64,000 nucleotides of DNA from Stutzerimonas stutzeri (GCA_019056435.1 CP077641.1:186001-250000); one strand, 5' to 3'; counted from the stretch's first letter, positions 1-10,846 are shown. Notes: generated by a model not told the origin, from the sequence alone. Program-made: numbers and translations.

Positions 1-66
1 GAGCGCGCTGCGGCTGCTGCAACCGACGCTGAGGGTGGCCAGAACGATGATGAACAAGGTGCGCAT
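1..66 (-). CDS. Start of a small lipoprotein (partial)
   Basis: Only the first 22 codons are inside the window; the frame runs off the left edge. The ATG at 66 follows a GGAGG ribosome site (76-80) by nine bases. After Met-Arg-Thr comes a hydrophobic run and then Val-Gly-Cys with Cys16 followed by Ser-Ser, which reads as a lipoprotein signal peptide processed at Cys16. It is divergent from pyruvate kinase. The identity cannot be told from this fragment. Confidence 0.6.
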   Translation of the reverse strand, partial: MRTLFIIVLATLSVGCSSRSAL

Positions 67-233
67 GGGTGAGATCCTCCGATGGCCCGTGTATCGACCG
101 TTGATGAAAAAACTGCAGTGCCACCGGGCGACTCGCCAGTGTCCAGGCCAAGGTAAAGAGTAGTGAAGACCGACGATGACTACAGCCGTCCGGCATAGTA
201 GCCTCCGGCCCATTCTTGAACAGGAGCCTTTGC

Positions 234-1686
234 ATGATCTCGCGCCGTACCAAAATCGTCGCCACCCTGGGCCCGGCCAGTAGCTCGCCGGAAGTGCTGG
301 AAAAGATGATCCTCGCCGGGCTCGACGTTGCCCGCCTGAACTTCTCCCATGGCGGACCGGACGAGCACCGCGCTCGAGCGCAACTGGTACGGGATATCGC
401 CGCCAAGCACGGACGCTTCGTCGCGCTGCTCGGCGACCTGCAGGGCCCGAAGATCCGCATCGCCAAGTTCGCCAACAAGCGCATCGAGCTGGCCGAGGGC
501 GACAGCTTTCGCTTCTCCGTGACCCATCCGCGCGACGCCGGTATCCCAGGAAGTGGTTGGCATTGATTACCCCGATCTGGTCAAGGACTGCGCCATTGGC
601 GATGAACTGCTGCTCGACGACGGCCGTGTGGTCATGCGCGTCGACAACGCTACCGCCGACGAGCTGCACTGCACCGTGCTGATCGGCGGCCCGCTTTCGG
701 ACAACAAGGGCATCAACCGCCGCGGCGGCGGTCTGACCGCACCAGCCCTGACCGCCAAGGACAAGGCCGACATCAAGCTCGCCGCGGACATGAACCTCGA
801 TTACCTGGCCGTCTCCTTCCCCCGCGATGCCGCCGACATGGAACTGGCCCGCCGCCTGCGCGACGAAGCCGGCTCCAACGCCTGGCTGATCGCCAAGATC
901 GAGCGCGCCGAGGCGGTGGCTGACGACGAAGCCTTGGACGGTCTGATCCGCGCCAGTGATGGCGTGATGGTTGCGCGAGGCGACCTGGGCGTGGAAATCG
1001 GTGACGCAGAGCTGGTCGGCATCCAGAAGAAGATCATTCTGCACGCCCGTCGCAACAATAAAGTGGTGATCACCGCGACCCAGATGATGGAGTCGATGAT
1101 CCAGAACCCCATGCCCACCCGCGCCGAAGTGTCCGATGTAGCCAACGCCGTGCTCGACTACACCGATGCCGTGATGCTGTCGGCCGAAAGCGCGGCCGGT
1201 GAATACCCGGTCGAGGCGATCAAGGCCATGGCGCGGGTCTGCTGCGGCGCGGAGAAGCACCCGACCAGCATCAAGTCCGGCCATCGCCTCGGGCAGCGCT
1301 TCGAGCGCAGTGACGAGAGCACCGCGCTGGCCGCGATGTACACGGCCAACCACTTCCCTGGCGTCAAGGCGATCATCAGCCTGACCGAAAGCGGCTATAC
1401 CCCGCTGATCATGTCGCGCATCCGTTCCTCGGTGCCTATCTTCGCCTTCTCTCCGCATCGCGAAACCCAGGCTCGGGTTGCCATGTTCCGCGGCGTGCAG
1501 ACCATTCCCTTCGATCCGGCCGCCCTGCCGGCAGACAAGGTCAGCCAGGCGGCTGTCGACGAATTGCTGCAACGCAACATCGTCAGCATCGGTGACTGGG
1601 TGATCCTGACCAAGGGGGATACCTACCACGGCACGGGCGGTACCAACACGATGAAGATCCTGCGCGTCGGCGACTCTCTCGCCTGA
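234..1686 (+). CDS. pykA: Pyruvate kinase (frameshifted in the sequence)
   Basis: Pyruvate kinase makes pyruvate and ATP from phosphoenolpyruvate and ADP in the last step of glycolysis. The ATG at 234 follows CAGGAG (221-226). The N-terminus reads RRTKIVATLGPAS, and later segments include GDLQGPKIRI, the KIERAEAV strand, MVARGDLGVEI and the ATQMMESM metal/substrate region. The frame breaks at a C run at 545-547 that has one C too many; removing it joins the two halves into 483 residues, the normal length of the pseudomonad PykA. The rest is intact, so I read this as a sequencing error. It lies upstream of, and convergent with, the ferredoxin-reductase gene. Confidence 0.95.
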
Positions 1687-1707
1687 CCAGGGGCGCCTGC
1701 TCGTTCG

Positions 1708-2652
1708 TCAGTCGTCGGTGTGGCGGCTGACGAAGGTATCGCTCAAGAGCTGACCGCGCGGCAAGCCCGCCAGGAACAGCCGCCTGCTTGAAGCTTCCAC
1801 GAACGCCTCGCGCCCGCACACCAGGGCAATCTCCTGACGCGAACGCAGACGCAGGCTGCGCAGGCAGGCCTCCATCGACGCCTGGCCCTGCACCAACTCG
1901 ACGTCGAGCGTGCCGTGTCGCGCCGCCAACTGTTCCAGCGCTGCACGGAGATAGGATTCACCCGAGGCCACATGGATCAGCCGGATGGGCGCTTCATGGC
2001 CCTGGCGCAACGCCTCGCGCAACAAGCCCCACAAGGGCGCCAGCCCGGTACCGGCCGCCAGCATGAGCAGTGGGCGACTCTGCCAGTCCGGCTCGTAGTA
2101 CAGGCCCCCTTCATGCAATGCGCCCAAGCGCAGCTGATCGCCCGGCCGCAACGCCCGGGCCGAGTCGGCGAACGCACCAGGCCGGCTGCAATCGATGTGC
2201 AGTTCAAGCCCGACGTCCTCTCCCGGCAGACTGGCCAGCGAATAGGGCCGCGCAACACCCGCCGCGTTCCACAGCAGCGCATGCTGTCCGGCGCGATAGC
2301 GGATCGGCCGCTGGGGTATCAGTTGCAGGCGCAATACCTGACCGGCCAGCCACTCCACGGCGTGCACGTCGGCGGGAATAGCCTCCCGGGCTGGATCGTA
2401 GGTCGCGACATGCAGGTCCGAGACGATTCGACACTGACAAGCCAGTCGCCAACCCTGCGCCCGCCGTGTCGCCGGCAGCGCCTCAGGTCTGGCATCCAGG
2501 GGCTCGCCTTCGATGCAACGCACGAGGCAGGCCTGGCAGCTGCCCGCCCGGCAACTGAACGGAACAGCAAAACCGGCCGCATTCAGCTCGTCGAGCAGAT
2601 TGCGGCCGGCAGGCACCGTCCAGTGACGGTCGTTGCAGGTGATTTCAGGCAT
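1708..2652 (-). CDS. 2Fe-2S ferredoxin/FAD-NAD(P) reductase
   Basis: A 314-residue electron-transfer flavoprotein. Residues 1-80 form a plant-type ferredoxin domain with cluster cysteines C34, C39, C42 and one of C72/C74. It is followed by a ferredoxin-reductase domain with the FAD motif RPYSLAS (135-141) and the nucleotide motif AAGTGLAP (199-206). This is the layout of oxygenase reductase components, but no oxygenase lies nearby, so its partner is unknown. Its start overlaps the end of the diguanylate cyclase gene by 8 bases, so the two are probably one transcript. I recall the same pair next to fumarase in P. aeruginosa. Confidence 0.85.
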   Translation of the reverse strand: MPEITCNDRHWTVPAGRNLLDELNAAGFAVPFSCRAGSCQACLVRCIEGEPLDARPEALPATRRAQGWRLACQCRIVSDLHVATYDPAREAIPADVHAVEWLAGQVLRLQLIPQRPIRYRAGQHALLWNAAGVARPYSLASLPGEDVGLELHIDCSRPGAFADSARALRPGDQLRLGALHEGGLYYEPDWQSRPLLMLAAGTGLAPLWGLLREALRQGHEAPIRLIHVASGESYLRAALEQLAARHGTLDVELVQGQASMEACLRSLRLRSRQEIALVCGREAFVEASSRRLFLAGLPRGQLLSDTFVSRHTDD

Positions 2653-3775
2653 CGACCGTGACCCAACTGGCCTCGCAGCGATTGCGACCTTTGTGCTTGG
2701 CGCGGTAGAGCGCCTCGTCCGCCCGCTGCAGCGAGTCGTCGAGGCTGTCGTTGGCGCTGAGCAAGGTCAGGCCGACCGACAGGCTCAGCTGGCCAGGCTG
2801 CAGTTGGATATCGAGCGGTTGGGCATTGGCGAAGGCCTCGCGCAGCCGCTCGCAGCAGGCATGGAAGCGTTCGGCGTCGGTACCCGGCAACAAGAGGACG
2901 AACTCTTCGCCACCGTATCGCGCGAGTACGTCGTCGTCGCGCAGGCACGAGCGCGCCACCGAGGCGAACGTCTGCAGGATGCGATCGCCGGTTGCATGGC
3001 CGTAGACATCATTGATTCGCTTGAAATGATCGAGGTCGATCAGCGCGAGCCCGGAATAATGACCGGGGCGCAGACGGTTCAGCTCCGCTTCGGCCTTGTT
3101 GATGAAATGACGGCGGTTGTACAGGCCGGTCAGCTCGTCCGTCGAAGCGAGATCCTCCAGTTGGCGCATCATCCCGCGCAGTGTTTCCTGATGCGCCTGC
3201 AGGGCGTAGCGCCGCTGGCGCATGCGTTGACGAAGCTTGTAGACGTAGCCCACGAACAGGCACATCCAGACCAGCGTCACCAGCAGCACGGACGCCTGCA
3301 AAAGCAAGGCCTGCGGCTCGTCCGGTCCATTCAGCGAGAGATCACCGAGCGAAACGCCGACGAAGCTGCAGAAGGCCAACACCGCGTAGCGCGCGAATAT
3401 CTTGGGCGGCAGAAACACCGCGAACATGAGCACGAGGACGTAGAGCACCATCAGCGAACCGCGCTCGGTGCCGAGGTTGTAGAGGAAAAAAGTGAGCCAG
3501 GCGAGGCCGACCAGCACCTGGGGTTCGGTAAGGCTCGGATCGCGAAAGCGCAGGTTATGGCCGCGGTAGAAAATCCAGAAGAACACGAGCTGGCTGACGA
3601 CGATCATCAGCGAGCCGATCACCGCGGTGTCGACTGGCGCCTGGTAATAGCCACCAAAGACCGTTATCCAGGTCAGCAGCAGCGCTAATGCATAGGTTCC
3701 GGCCGCCATGCCGAAACGCTTGAGCACCAGCAGCTGAAGCGCTTGCTGCTCGGAGTCTTCAGGAATCGCGCGCAT
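2645..3775 (-). CDS. sadC: Membrane diguanylate cyclase, SadC-like
   Basis: Makes the second messenger c-di-GMP from two GTP. The first half carries about six hydrophobic segments (roughly residues 20-45, 52-72, 87-103, 107-125, 127-143, 158-180), then a short coiled linker and a GGDEF domain. The active-site motif is GGEEF at 288-292. An RxxD inhibitory site (RDDD, 279-282) sits exactly five residues upstream, so product inhibition is likely. I chose the ATG at 3775 because GGAAGGA lies just before it; a GTG at 3805 has no such site. Position beside class I fumarase and the membrane topology match P. aeruginosa SadC, a surface-attachment regulator, though this protein is shorter than the PAO1 one as I remember it. 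Confidence 0.85.
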   Translation of the reverse strand: MRAIPEDSEQQALQLLVLKRFGMAAGTYALALLLTWITVFGGYYQAPVDTAVIGSLMIVVSQLVFFWIFYRGHNLRFRDPSLTEPQVLVGLAWLTFFLYNLGTERGSLMVLYVLVLMFAVFLPPKIFARYAVLAFCSFVGVSLGDLSLNGPDEPQALLLQASVLLVTLVWMCLFVGYVYKLRQRMRQRRYALQAHQETLRGMMRQLEDLASTDELTGLYNRRHFINKAEAELNRLRPGHYSGLALIDLDHFKRINDVYGHATGDRILQTFASVARSCLRDDDVLARYGGEEFVLLLPGTDAERFHACCERLREAFANAQPLDIQLQPGQLSLSVGLTLLSANDSLDDSLQRADEALYRAKHKGRNRCEASWVTVDA

Positions 3776-4122
3776 GGAATCCTTCCCATAGTGGCAATTC
3801 GACACACTCTACGCTCAACTTCTGCAATTGCCTACGGAACTGCGGATGATCGCTACCGTTCGCGACCAACGGCAGCGGCGCATGATGGGCCCGTCGAGCA
3901 CCTGGGTGCACGGTAGGCGGCCTTGCCTGCCGTCGGCATCGGCATTGCGTCGCGGTCGGCGTTTTCCAACGGCTGGTCCTTGCGTCCTGCATCCCTTCAC
4001 CTTTGGTCCGTCTGTGTACCCTGCCCGGCAGCAGGTTATACTGCCGCGCATTTTTTACCTGGGCGTGTCGGTCGTTTTTTCTCGATACGCGCTGTTTCCG
4101 CCCCGCCAAGAGGACGCGCTGC
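3776..4122. promoter_or_regulatory. Divergent sadC/fumarase intergenic region
   Basis: A 347-base gap between two divergent genes with no coding sequence I can support. It must hold both promoters. On the plus strand a TATACT hexamer (4037-4042) about 80 bases before the fumarase ATG is a plausible -10 box, but no good -35 lies at the right distance. The T run at 4051-4056 follows a GCGCA and is not preceded by a clear stem. Confidence 0.3.
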
Positions 4123-5648
4123 ATGACCGTGATCAAGCAAGACGACCTGATACAAAGCGTTGCCGACGCTTTGCAGTTCATCTCCTACTACCACCCCGTG
4201 GACTTCATTCAGGCGATGCATGAAGCCTACCTGCGCGAAGAGTCGCCGGCAGCCCGCGATTCCATGGCCCAGATTCTGATCAACTCACGGATGTGCGCAA
4301 CCGGTCATCGCCCGATCTGCCAGGACACCGGGATCGTCACGGTATTCGTCCGTGTGGGCATGGATGTGCGCTGGGATGGCGCCACCATGAGCCTGGACGA
4401 CATGATCAACGAAGGCGTTCGTCGTGCCTACAACCTGCCCGAGAACGTGCTGCGTGCTTCGATCCTTGCCGACCCGGCAGGTTCCCGCAAAAAACACCAA
4501 GGACAACACCCCGGCGGTCATCCACTACTCCATCGTCCCCCGGCGACAAGGTCGAGGTGGACGTGGCGGCCAAGGGTGGCGGTTCGGAAAACAAGTCGAA
4601 GATGGCCATGCTCAACCCGTCCGACTCCATCGTCGACTGGGTGCTGAAGACCGTGCCGACCATGGGCGCCGGCTGGTGCCCGCCGGGCATGCTCGGCATC
4701 GGTATCGGCGGTACTGCGGAGAAAGCCGCCGTGATGGCCAAGGAAGTCCTGATGGACCCGATCGACATCCACGAGCTGAAGGCCCGCGGCCCGCAGAACC
4801 GCATCGAAGAGCTGCGTCTTGAGCTGTTCGAGAAGGTCAATCAGCTGGGCATCGGTGCCCAGGGCCTGGGCGGTCTGACCACGGTCCTCGACGTGAAGAT
4901 CATGGATTACCCGACCCACGCCGCCTCGCTGCCGGTGTGCATGATCCCCAACTGCGCGGCCACCCGCCATGCGCACTTCGTGCTCGACGGTTCCGGCCCG
5001 GCCAGCCTCGAGGCACCGCCGCTGGACGCCTACCCGGAAATCGTCTGGGAAGCCGGCCCGAGCGCCCGTCGCGTCAACCTCGACACCGTCACCCCGGAAG
5101 AAGTGCTGAGCTGGAAGCCGGGCGAGACGCTGCTGCTCAACGGCAAGATGCTCACCGGCCGCGACGCCGCCCACAAGCGCATGGTGGACATGCTGAACAA
5201 GGGCGAAGAGCTGCCAGTGGACCTCAAGGGCCGCTTCATCTACTACGTCGGCCCGGTCGATCCGGTCGGCGATGAAGTGGTCGGCCCGGCCGGCCCCACC
5301 ACCGCCACCCGCATGGACAAATTCACCCGCCAGATCCTGGAAAGCACGGGCCTGCTGGGCATGATCGGCAAGTCCGAGCGCGGCCCGATTGCCATCGAGG
5401 CGATCAAGGACAACAAGGCCGTGTACCTGATGGCGGTCGGTGGCGCCGCCTATCTGGTCGCCCAGGCGATCAAGGCGTCGAAGACCATCGCCTTCCCGGA
5501 GCTGGGCATGGAAGCGATCTACGAGTTCGACGTGAAGGACATGCCGGTGACCGTGGCGGTCGACACCAACGGCGAGTCGGTTCACACCACGGGCCCGCAA
5601 ATCTGGCAGAAGAAGATCGCCGAGAGCCTGGCCGTCGAAGTGCAGTAA
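4123..5648 (+). CDS. fumA: Class I (iron-sulfur) fumarate hydratase (two frameshifts)
   Basis: Interconverts fumarate and malate in the citric acid cycle with an oxygen-sensitive 4Fe-4S cluster. The ATG at 4123 is preceded by AAGAGG (4108-4113). Recognisable stretches include CATGHRPICQDTG, GGGSENKSKM, GTAEKAAVMAKE and PNCAATRHAHFVLDGSG, in the order expected for the family. Two insertions break the frame: an extra A in the run 4489-4494 and an extra C in 4537-4541. Correcting both gives 507 residues, the usual length. A strong terminator follows at 5670-5700. This is the oxygen-labile isoenzyme; no class II fumC is in the window. Confidence 0.95.
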
Positions 5649-5669
5649 CTCGACGATAAGCGGTACCGC

Positions 5670-5700
5670 AAAAAAGCCCGGCCATTGGCCGGGCTTTTTT
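5670..5700. terminator. Bidirectional terminator between fumA and aer
   Basis: A perfect stem AGCCCGGCC / GGCCGGGCT with an ATT loop, flanked by A6 on the left and T6 on the right. It can end transcription from fumA on the plus strand and from the Aer gene on the minus strand. Confidence 0.95.
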
Positions 5701-5716
5701 GTTTGCGGGCATGCGC

Positions 5717-7281
5717 TCAGCGGTTGAAGCGCTCGACCAGCGCACGCAAGCCACGCGCGGCGCCCTCCAGCTCGCGGCCACGCTGCATGGTCAGCTCCGC
5801 CTTGCTCACGTTGCTGTCGGTGGTAACGGCGATGTTGGTGACCTGGCGGGCGATGTCCTCGGCCACGTGGGCCTGCTCGTCGGCCGCAGCAGCCATCTGC
5901 TGGCTCATTCCGGTGATGCGATTGACCGCGTCGCGATGCCCTGCAGTGCTTGCTGCGCTTCGATGACCTGCGCCAATCCCTGGGTCGCCTCCTTGTCACC
6001 GACCTGGGCGATAGCGACCGCTTCGTCGGCCTTGCTCGTCAACGACTGGATGATGGCCTGGATCTGCTGGGTGGAATCGCGGGTCTTGCTGGCCAGCGCA
6101 CGCACCTCGTCCGCCACGACAGCGAATCCCCTACCCTGCTCACCGGCACGCGCGGCTTCGATCGCGGCGTTGAGCGCCAGCAGATTGGTCTGCTCGGCGA
6201 TGCTCTGAATCATGCCGGCCGCGGACATGATCTGCTGGGTCTCGCCGGCCAGCTCATTCACCGCATTGCCGATGTTGGTGACCGTCCGGGCCAGCATCTC
6301 CATGGCCTGGCGCGAGCTCGAGGCGACGCGATCGCCGTCGTCAGCCAGCGCGTTGGCCGTGGTGGCTTCCTCGGCGGTCTGCTGGACATGGCTTGCGACT
6401 TCAGTGATCGAGGCCGTCATCTCGGTGACAGCGGTGGCGGTCATGTCGGTTTCGCCGCGCTGTTGACGCAGGTCGTTCTCGGTCTCGCTGGCGAGTGTAT
6501 AGGTCTCAGCCGAGGCGCTGGCAACCTGGCCGGCGAGGTCCGAGAGCCGGGTCAGCGCGGTGCGCAAGCGCGCATCCTCACTGACCAGTGCCATTTCGAG
6601 CCGAGCGGCATTACCGTAGTTCTGCGTATAGGTCAGGGCGACGACGGGGTCGGTAAAGGCCTCTGGAACCCGGTCGAGTATCTGTTGCAAACGCCGCTCC
6701 GACGCGAAATGACAGCTCAGGCCCAGCGCGAAGAACAGCCCCAGCAGCGCGACGAACTCTACGGCCGGTGGCAGCCAGAACATGCCCGCCGCAGCGACCA
6801 GCGACGCCCCGACCGGCAGCGCCAGCATCTTGGCCCAGCCCGTGATGCGACGACCAAGGGACACGGCCGGCTGACCGGCACGCAGCCGCTCGTACAGCGC
6901 ACTGGCCTGGGCGACCTGCTCGGCGGTCGGCTTGACCCGCACCGACTCGAAGCCGGTGAGCTTGCCATCGTCGAGAATGGGCGTGACGTAGGCGCTGACC
7001 CAGTAGAAATCGCCGTTCTTGCAGCGGTTCTTAACCACGCCCATCCAGCTTTTCCCGGCTTTCAGGTAGCCCCACATGGCCTCGAAGACGACCGGCGGCA
7101 TGTCCGGATGGCGTACTAGGTTGTGAGGGCTGCCGATCAGCTCCTCGCGCGAATAGCCGCTGATCGAGACGAACTCGTCGTTGCAATAGAGGATCTTGCC
7201 ATGCGTGTCGGTCGCAGAGATCAGTCGTTGATGCGCCGGAAAACTCCGCTCTGTGTTACTTACCGGGCCATTGTTTCTCAT
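5717..7281 (-). CDS. aer: Aerotaxis/energy-taxis receptor (frameshifted)
   Basis: A methyl-accepting chemotaxis protein that senses redox or oxygen through an FAD-binding PAS domain. Residues about 10-110 are an Aer-type PAS domain with the typical [18 protein letters not shown] and NLVRHPDMP stretches. Hydrophobic helices at about 155-195 anchor it, and the C-terminal half is the signalling coiled coil with the conserved hairpin tip around [19 protein letters not shown]. One base is missing near 5930; restoring it fuses the tail (5717-5908) for 521 residues, the length I recall for P. aeruginosa Aer. Start: ATG 7281 after a GGGGA site. Confidence 0.9.
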
Positions 7282-7451
7282 CGTCGCGATCCCCGTGATG
7301 GCGATTTAATTCTCATAGACTCGCCGGTCACGGCGAATTGAACTGCTAAGAGAATCGGACGCTACGGGGTTAACTTGAGTTGTCCGCCACGAAATTTAAC
7401 GACCTCCAGACCAACGAGCCGCCAGGCATTCCGCGGGGGCTACCAGAAGCG

Positions 7452-7673
7452 TTAGCGCGACGCGCGCCGAGCCTCGAGATACAGCGCTTCGACCTTTGCT
7501 CGGGCCCAGGGCGTCTTGCGCAGGAACTTCAGGCTGGACTTGACGCTGGGCTCGTTGTGAAAGCAGCGGACGTCGATCCGCTCGGCCAGCCCCGCCCAGC
7601 CGAAGCGCGCGTGCAGGTCGATCAGGATGGCTTCCAGCGTGATGCCGTGAAGGGGGTCGTTTGGTGAGGGCAT
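7452..7673 (-). CDS. VF530/DUF2132 family small protein
   Basis: A 73-residue protein beginning [17 protein letters not shown] and containing the family's conserved core around [15 protein letters not shown] and [19 protein letters not shown]530-type proteins are annotated as putative DNA-binding, but the function is not established. I use the internal ATG at 7673 because the family starts there; the extra 24 codons upstream look like non-coding read-through. The ribosome site is weak (AGAG). Confidence 0.8.
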   Translation of the reverse strand: MPSPNDPLHGITLEAILIDLHARFGWAGLAERIDVRCFHNEPSVKSSLKFLRKTPWARAKVEALYLEARRASR

Positions 7674-7752
7674 GGCTGTGCTCTGCAGGGAAACGGATCG
7701 CCGAATTCCGTCGAGCGGCCATGCGAAGCGCCGCACCACCGCCACGGTTCCG

Positions 7753-7784
7753 GCCTGGCCTGAAGCGGACGCCTCAGGCCAGGC
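7753..7784. other. Perfect 11-bp stem-loop at the end of the PfpI gene
   Basis: GCCTGGCCTGA at 7753-7763 pairs perfectly with 7774-7784 across a 10-base loop, just beyond the stop codon of the PfpI-family gene. There is no T run on either side, so it is either a U-tract-less terminator or an mRNA-stabilising hairpin. Confidence 0.5.
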
Positions 7785-7787
7785 ATC

Positions 7788-8367
7788 TTACAGGCTGATG
7801 CGGGTGCCGAGCACGTCGAGGAAGGCTGCCAGCCAGCTCGGATGCGCCGGCCAGGCCGGCGCGGTGACCAGGTTGCCATCCGTATGCGCCTTGTCGACGC
7901 CGATCTCGACGAAATCGCCCCGGCCAGTTTTACTTCGGGTGCACAGGCCGGATAGGCGCTGCACGCACGCCCCTGAAGCACACCCGCGGCGGCGAGCAGC
8001 TGCGGGCCGTGACAAACGGCGGCGATCGGCTTCTTCGCTTCGTCGAATGCGCGCACCAGTGCGATCACACGCTCATCGAGCCGCAGGTATTCAGGTGAAC
8101 GTCCACCCGGCACGACAAGGGCGTCATAGTCCTCGGCGCGGACGGCATCGAAATCGAAATTGAGGGCGAAGTTGTGGCCCGGCTTCTCGCTGTAGGTCTG
8201 GTCGCCTTCGAAATCGTGAATGGCGGTTCGCACGGTGTCCCCGGCCTTCTTGTCCGGGCACACGGCATGGACGCTGTGCCCAACCATCTGCAGCGCCTGG
8301 AAGGGCACCATGGTTTCGTAGTCTTCGACATAGTCGCCAACCAGCATCAGGATTTTTTCGCAGCCAT
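7788..8367 (-). CDS. DJ-1/PfpI family protein (two frameshifts)
   Basis: A class I glutamine-amidotransferase-like protein of the DJ-1/PfpI superfamily, whose members act as glyoxalases, deglycases, chaperones or proteases; which applies here is unknown. The nucleophile motif is [12 protein letters not shown], and GDYVEDYE at the N-terminus carries the usual conserved Glu. The ATG at 8367 follows GAGGAG. A T run at 8353-8358 lacks one base, breaking the frame after six codons, and the C run at 7918-7921 lacks one base, breaking it again before the C-terminal [20 protein letters not shown] stretch. Repaired length is 193 residues. Confidence 0.88.
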
Positions 8368-8410
8368 GAGAACACTCCTCTTCGGTTGAATGAATCGCCG
8401 CCAGACAGGG

Positions 8411-9639
8411 CTAGCCGCTTCGATTGAAGATGTTGATCACCAGCCGGTCGAGCAGCCCCCACAGTCGCTGATACATCCGCTGACGCAGCGGACGCGCGTG
8501 CCAACGCTGCAAATCGATCTCCCGGCTCTGCTCGAAGTCGCACTCGAAGCTGTGCGCCACGGCGGCGCTCAACTGCGCGTCGACCGCTTCGAGATTGGCC
8601 TCCAGGTTCCAGCGCAGGTTCCAGTGATCGAAATTGCACGAGCCGACGCTCACCCAGTCGTCGACGAGCACCATCTTCAAGTGCACGAAGTGTGGTCGAT
8701 ATTCGAAGATTCGCACGCCCGCGCGCAGCAGGCGTGGGTAATAGCGCTGCCCCGCATAGCGGATCGAGGGGTGATCGGTGTTGCGACTGGTCAGCAACAG
8801 GCGCACCTCGACCCCGCGACGCGCCGCGCGCATCAATTCGCGCCGAACCCGCCCGGTCGGCAGGAAATAGGGGTCGCCAGGAATATGCGTCGCTCGGCGC
8901 GCCGCAGCTGACGCAACAGACTGTAGAGGATGTCCCGATGCTGACGTGCCGCGGCATAGGCGACACGACCGGCCCCGTCGCGTACATCGGGGCGGGCTGG
9001 AATCTTCGGCAAGCGCTGGGGCAAGGGCATCTGCCAGACCCGGCGCTTGAGACATTGCGCCCACTGCGTCTCGAACAGGCGGCGCCAGTCAGCGACCAGC
9101 GGCCCGCTCACCTCCACCATCACCTCATGCCAGTGATTTTCCGGCTGCTGCGGGTTCCAGAACTCATCGGTCACACCGGCCCCGCCGACGAAACACCAGG
9201 TATCGTCGATCAGGATCAGCTTGCGATGATCGCGGTGCAGGTTGCGGAATTTCAGCCGCAACCGCAGCGGATTGTACTGGCGCAGATCGACCCCCGCGTC
9301 GCGCAGACGTTGGCGGGAACGCTGACCGAGCTTCAAACAGCCGAAACCATCGAACAAGCAGCGGACCTGCACGCCCCGCTCCGCCGCGGCGACCAGCGAT
9401 GCGATCACGCGCTCGGCGCACAGGCCGTCCTCGACCAGATAAAGCTCGACGTCAACGCTTCGTTCGGCCTCGTCGATACGCTGAAGAATGCGCGGAAAGA
9501 ACTGGGGGCCGTCCACTGAGAGGTGAAACCGGTTGCCGTGCTGCCAGGAAAAGACTTCCCCGTTCTTCATCAAGGCTGCCGACGTGGGCGCAGCAGCCTG
9601 ATGCGATTCAGGCAGAGGGGGCGTGAAGCGAGAAGACAT
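8411..9639 (-). CDS. Cardiolipin synthase-like phospholipase D protein (frameshifted)
   Basis: A two-HKD phospholipase-D-superfamily protein, most like ClsB-type cardiolipin synthases that condense phospholipid head groups at the inner membrane. The first HKD motif is HRKLILID (from residue 138), the second HLKMVLVD near residue 305. There is no N-terminal membrane segment, as in ClsB and unlike ClsA. A G run at 8870-8873 lacks one base; repair yields 409 residues. The start ATG at 9639 has AAGGAA upstream. It sits next to an acyl-CoA-dehydrogenase-like gene and the divergent olsBA genes, a membrane-lipid neighbourhood. Confidence 0.85.
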
Positions 9640-9762
9640 TCGGTTCCTTGTCCCGGCAGGACGACGTTCGCGTTACGTTAGCGGACCTTCGGCATGGCGC
9701 CCAGTGCGATCATGCACGCCCCTTAGGCGCATGGACGCCTGCCGGAGTTCCACCTCGGCGTC

Positions 9763-10655
9763 TCAGTCTTCCGGCGCCCCGAACGCCGCCACCGCTTGTG
9801 CCAACCGTCGAGCCTGTGCGGCGCGTGCCAGGTCGAGGATGCGCCGGTCGCGCTGCCACAGACGTGCCCAGTGCGGCGGGCCACTCGTCAGCGCGGCGTC
9901 CAGGCTCGGTTGCAGCGCCTCGAACTGCGCCTGAATCCCGGCCAACAAAAGATGCGTCGCCGGTGCCGAGGGCGACAGCGTGGCCACCTCCGCCGCGGCG
10001 GGCAACAATCCCAGCAACCGCAGCTGCAGCTCCTGCGGCCATCGACACTCCAGGGCGAGCCCATGGAGCCAGCTGACGAGCGCAGCGAGCACATGAAGAT
10101 CCTCGAGCGTGCGAAAGGGTTTGATGAAGTCATCCCAGCCGTCCCCTCAAGGGCCCTGGCGGGGGCGTGGTCCAGCCGCAGGCGGGCGTGGGGGATGTCC
10201 GGCACCAGCGGCAGCGGCGCACCGGGCTCGAGCGTCACGCCAGCGGCACCGGCCTCGACCAGATACAGGCTCAGCCGCGGCGAGTGCCCCGGAGCCTCAT
10301 CGCGCGCGGCCACGAGTAACCATCCGGCAGCCGGCCCCGCCGTCACGTAATCCTTGGCGCCGCTGATGCCGCCCTCCGTGAAGCGAGTCTGCATGTCTGC
10401 CGGGCGCAGCGAGCGCTGCTCCGTCGCGCACAGCGCCCCTAGCCCCGGGGGCGCCGAGGGCCAAAGCCGGCGCAGCGCGGCCTGATAGCCGGCCAGAAAA
10501 GCCAACCCCGGCGTAGCCGCAAGCCGCCCGCCACGCATTGCCGACGTGAGGGTGTCGCACCCGGTACAGCGCGCCTGCACCTGGGCGAACCAGCCGTCGA
10601 GCTCAGCCGGTTCCGGCAGGCGTTCGACGGGCGCCAAGAACCATGACCAATCCAT
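9763..10655 (-). CDS. Short acyl-CoA dehydrogenase-like protein (frameshifted)
   Basis: Repaired length is 297 residues, well below the ~380 of true acyl-CoA dehydrogenases. The middle part resembles the beta-domain of that family (GGISGAKDYVTAG, LYLVEAGAAGVTLE, then an L-x-LDHAPA stretch) and the end looks helical like its C-terminal domain. I cannot point to a catalytic glutamate. One base is missing from the C run 10143-10146, between LEG and WDDFIKPFRTLEDLH. Start ATG 10655 follows ACGGAG. Substrate unknown; the neighbourhood of lipid genes suggests fatty-acyl chemistry, but that is inference. Confidence 0.65.
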
Positions 10656-10846
10656 ATTTCACACTCCGTGAACCCTGTCAGCTCCGTACCCTTTGCCGTC
10701 ATCCAAGCATCACCATTTGGTAACCGCCGTGACATTGCGGCTGCCTAGCCTGAGCCGGCAATCACCCGATTGACGGAACGCCCAACATAATAACCACGCG
10801 CTCCGAATGCATTGCCATCGCCAATGGCTGACCAGGAGACAGAAGC

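Noticed and set aside
4518..5999. Long open frame (493 codons) on the minus strand across fumA
   Set aside because: It is antisense to a well-recognised gene. High GC makes such shadow frames common, and its predicted protein is arginine/histidine-rich with no family character.
10770..10791. A sigma-70 promoter TTGACG/CATAAT before olsB
   Set aside because: The spacing is only 10 bases, too short to function.
10656..10846. Pho box upstream of olsB
   Set aside because: Only scattered CTGTCA-like pieces; no two direct repeats at 11-base spacing.
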